Source: Angelakisella sp. (GTDB lineage Bacteria; Bacillota; Clostridia; Oscillospirales; Ruminococcaceae). Taken from it: DNA of 64,000 bases. Positions within the stretch are counted from its first letter, which is position 1. The number at the start of each line of letters is the position of its first letter. The notes under the pieces were generated by a model. That model did no database searches. It had not been told where the DNA came from and saw nothing but the letters and a program-made list of their open reading frames with translations. Of this stretch, positions 61,794 through 64,000 are shown in pieces. The translations under genes were made by a program, and so were the position numbers. The stretch is taken from the NCBI GenBank assembly GCA_020024555.1, contig JAHHTQ010000004.1, positions 1 through 64,000 on the forward strand, in the 5' to 3' direction.

Positions 61794-63056
61794 TTATTCT
61801 GTTACTTTATAACTTCCGCCTATTTTTGTAAAATCATCAAAAAAATCGGGATAAGATTTTTTTACAGCCTCTGCCTCATCAATAATTATCGGATTTTTTG
61901 AACAAAGAGACGCAATGGCAAAAGCCATAACTATTCTATGGTCATTATATCCATAAACGTTTCCGCCTGTTAATATATCTCCTCCCACTATCCTTATTGA
62001 ATTGTCAATATAAGTGGCTTTTCCGCCTATTGCATTAATATTCCTGCAAATTGCCTCTATCCTGTTACTCTCTTTGTATTTTAATCTGTCAACATTTTTA
62101 ATAACTGTTTCACCTTCTGCAAAACAGCCAACTATTGATATTATCGGCGCAAGGTCAGGTATGTTGCTTATATCTGTCTCTATGCCTATCAATCTATTGC
62201 GTGAAACGGTTACAGTATTGTTTTTAATCTCTATATCTGCGCCGAATTTTTTTAGTATATCAATAAAAGCCATATCTCCTTGACAAGAATTATTTGTTAC
62301 ATCGGTAACAGTAATTTTCCCATTTATCGCGCCTGCCGCAAGAAAAAACGCTATATTCGACCAGTCGCTTTCCACAGTTATTTTTTGCGGGGAAACATAC
62401 TTTTGATTACCTTTGATATAGTATCCATTGTTTGTTTCGTTTATTTCAACCGAAAAGTCTCTCAATACCTTTCTTGTTAAATCAACATAACTTTTTGACT
62501 GTAACGGTGTGGTAAGTATAATTTCACTGTCAGTATTTAAAATAGGCAATGCAAACATCAAACCACTGATAAACTGAGAGCTTATGTTTCCGCTTGTATA
62601 GTATTTCCCTGCATTTAGCTTTCCTTTTACGGAAAACGGTAAATTATCACTGCTATACACAGCGTTATGCGAAGACATAACTTCCATAAATTCACGTATA
62701 GGGCGTTTTTTTAGTGTATCTTTTGCCTCAAAAAAACCATTTAAGCCCAACGCCGACACAACGGGCAACAAAAATCTAAGCGTAGAACCACTTTCACCAC
62801 AATTAAAAATTTTTGTGTTCTCATCAAAATTATTGCCTATTATCTCAATACTGTCATCTTTTGCATCAAGATATGAAAAATTCTTTATGCAGTCAATAGT
62901 ACGGTTTACATCTTCACAAATATTCCCTATGTTCTTAATTATTGTCTTTTCGTTTGAAAGTGCTGCCGCAATTAATACTCTGTGAAAATGTGACTTTGAA
63001 TTAATTGCAGTTATTTTACCACCTGTATTTTTATTCGCATAAACACTTATTTTCAA
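61794..63056 (-). CDS. aroA: 5-enolpyruvylshikimate-3-phosphate synthase AroA
   Basis: Joins shikimate-3-phosphate with phosphoenolpyruvate. The protein has the SKSHFHRVLIAAAL motif near residues 20-33, NCGESGSTLRFLLPV and YNDHRIVMAFAIAS. I favour the TTG at 63056, giving MKISVYANK as start and about 420 residues, because AAAGG lies 12 bases upstream. The ATG at 63095 is the alternative, with no ribosome binding site. First gene of aroA-aroC-chorismate mutase-aroE/aroK-aroQ. The genes for DAHP synthase and AroB are not in this window. Confidence 0.94.
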   Translation of the reverse strand: MKISVYANKNTGGKITAINSKSHFHRVLIAAALSNEKTIIKNIGNICEDVNRTIDCIKNFSYLDAKDDSIEIIGNNFDENTKIFNCGESGSTLRFLLPVVSALGLNGFFEAKDTLKKRPIREFMEVMSSHNAVYSSDNLPFSVKGKLNAGKYYTSGNISSQFISGLMFALPILNTDSEIILTTPLQSKSYVDLTRKVLRDFSVEINETNNGYYIKGNQKYVSPQKITVESDWSNIAFFLAAGAINGKITVTDVTNNSCQGDMAFIDILKKFGADIEIKNNTVTVSRNRLIGIETDISNIPDLAPIISIVGCFAEGETVIKNVDRLKYKESNRIEAICRNINAIGGKATYIDNSIRIVGGDILTGGNVYGYNDHRIVMAFAIASLCSKNPIIIDEAEAVKKSYPDFFDDFTKIGGSYKVTE

Positions 63057-63095
63057 AATTATTAAATTACCTTTCAATAAATTATAATTATACAT

Positions 63096-63320
63096 ATATT
63101 ATCATATTTTATTCATAAAGTAAACGAATTAATATGTGTAAATTTGTATAATTGTAGTTGGATTTTCACATAATTATACTAAAAGATTTTACATACATTG
63201 TAAAAAATATGTAATTTGTAAAAAAAATAATTTATATGCAACAAAAATAAAAGTTAGTTACACTTAATGAATATATTACATATAAATTGTAGTATATTAA
63301 ACTTTTTATTTAAGGAGAAA
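63096..63320. other. Divergent intergenic region
   Basis: About 225 bases of very AT-rich sequence between aroA and the lipoprotein gene. It must hold both promoters. I cannot pick a convincing -35/-10 pair from sequence alone, and I see no operator or riboswitch. Confidence 0.5.
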
Positions 63321-63329
63321 ATGAAAATT

Positions 63330-64000
63330 ATGAAAAAAAATTTAGCTATATTTATTGCATTGGTTATGATGCTGTCATCAGTTGCCTGTGGCAACAAAAA
63401 TGATACCAACACACCATCAGAGCCATCAACATCAACCTCCACAAGCGAGACAACAAAGCCCGAGACACCCGAAACACCTGTTGCAACAGAAAATCTATCC
63501 CTAAAATTCCAAAATGCTATCAACAACGCTTATTCTTCCGAAGCTCTAAAAGAGACTATCGAGGTAGACCCTGTTGTTTCAGGCTCAACAGTAGCTATTC
63601 ACCAATACTTAGTATCTCTTGAAACAGCTACTTCTACAAATATCGACACAAACAAAGTTTTTCTGACAGAGGGCGCTAAACTATACAAATCTTTTGCGGA
63701 ACAACCGCTATTTACGCAAGAAGCACCCGAAAACCCAACAGATGATGATAAAGCATACTTTAAAGAACTTGCTGAACAGAAAGAAGCTTTTGTTAATACT
63801 GCAAAATTGCTTGAAGAACTTGCAACAAAATCCGGCGATGTTAATCTTGAATTGACAGACGAACAAAAAGCTCAACTGAAACTTGCAAATGAGACTTTTA
63901 AATCACAGTCATTGTCTAATATAGAAATGCTGTTCTCAACATTTATGGATTCAAACGGAAAAGCCATAAATCCAGCCGTAGACCTAAATGCTTTTGCTAT
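63330..64000 (+). CDS. Lipoprotein, partial at window edge
   Basis: The frame is open to the end of the window, so the gene is cut. The product begins with a basic N-terminus, a hydrophobic core and a probable lipobox ending at Cys in SSVAC, followed by a Thr/Ser/Pro-rich linker of about 40 residues and a helical region. TAAGGAG lies upstream, with ATG at 63321 (spacing 3) or 63330 (spacing 12). Function is not recognisable from this part. Confidence 0.8.
   Translation, partial: MKKNLAIFIALVMMLSSVACGNKNDTNTPSEPSTSTSTSETTKPETPETPVATENLSLKFQNAINNAYSSEALKETIEVDPVVSGSTVAIHQYLVSLETATSTNIDTNKVFLTEGAKLYKSFAEQPLFTQEAPENPTDDDKAYFKELAEQKEAFVNTAKLLEELATKSGDVNLELTDEQKAQLKLANETFKSQSLSNIEMLFSTFMDSNGKAINPAVDLNAFA

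Noticed and set aside
63254..63526. 90-codon minus-strand frame near the right edge
   Set aside because: It is antisense to the start and linker of the lipoprotein gene, which has the better ribosome binding site and signal peptide.
1..64000. CRISPR arrays, tRNA, rRNA, complete insertion sequences and phage defence systems
   Set aside because: I looked on both strands for regular spaced repeats, tRNA T-arm patterns, transposase genes and known defence motifs and found none I could support.

Overview
The window is a low-GC stretch of chromosome from an anaerobic, Gram-positive bacterium of the Clostridia. The evidence is the AT-rich composition, strong GGAGG-type ribosome binding sites with many TTG/GTG starts, sporulation-type genes (a SpoIIIAH protein and a probable SpoIIM-like protein) and clostridial gene orders: sepF-ylmH-divIVA-lspA-rluD, miaB-ylbF-mutS-mutL-miaA, and asp23-nusB-xseA-xseB-ispA-tlyA-nadK-argR-recN. 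The species cannot be named from the sequence. Almost all genes lie on the minus strand. There is no prophage, complete insertion sequence, CRISPR array, rRNA or tRNA that I can support, so this is mainly a housekeeping region.

Layout. 1-5.9 kb: a small helical protein, a biotin transporter (bioY), an SOS-controlled Y-family polymerase (dinB), a catalase with an odd Asn-rich N-terminus, a tyrosine recombinase and a SpoIIM-like protein. 5.9-12.6 kb: an undecaprenyl-phosphate translocase candidate (DUF368), a ComEA-like protein, rluD, lspA, then the division cluster divIVA, ylmH, sepF and an HlyD-like membrane protein. 12.7-20.4 kb: mismatch repair and tRNA modification (miaA, mutL, mutS, ylbF, miaB). 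20.5-29.8 kb: recN, argR, nadK, tlyA, DUF212, ispA, xseB/xseA, nusB, asp23, spoIIIAH and a flavin reductase. 29.9-39.6 kb: a divergent type IIA topoisomerase pair with a PncC/CinA gene between the subunits, then uvrA and uvrB. 39.9-45.6 kb: a three-gene ABC system with a CARDB-like surface protein, an SCP2-like protein with a Lys-rich tail, and a YcxB-like protein. 46-50 kb: an ispDF fusion, ispE, a homoserine-dehydrogenase-like gene and a type I IPP isomerase. 50-55 kb: a DUF2975/XRE pair, gpsA, and the asd-dapA-dapB lysine branch. 55.7-58.7 kb: queA, a fluoride-responsive antiporter and DUF6512. 58.7-63.1 kb: a compact shikimate operon, aroA-aroC-chorismate mutase-aroE/aroK-aroQ. At the right edge a lipoprotein gene runs out of the window.

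The most informative regulatory RNAs are a lysine riboswitch in front of asd-dapA-dapB and a fluoride riboswitch in front of the cation:proton antiporter. A structured repeat occurs twice, at about 45.65-45.91 kb and 55.12-55.28 kb. It has TGTCAAAAAA/TTTTTTGACA ends. The second copy sits between the lysine riboswitch and asd and is bracketed by a 22-bp direct repeat. I found no wholly novel multi-gene system. The best leads are the repeat family and its position in the lysine leader, the divergent topoisomerase with its altered drug-pocket residues, the SCP2/Lys-tail protein beside the CARDB ABC system, and the LexA box inside the dinB promoter.
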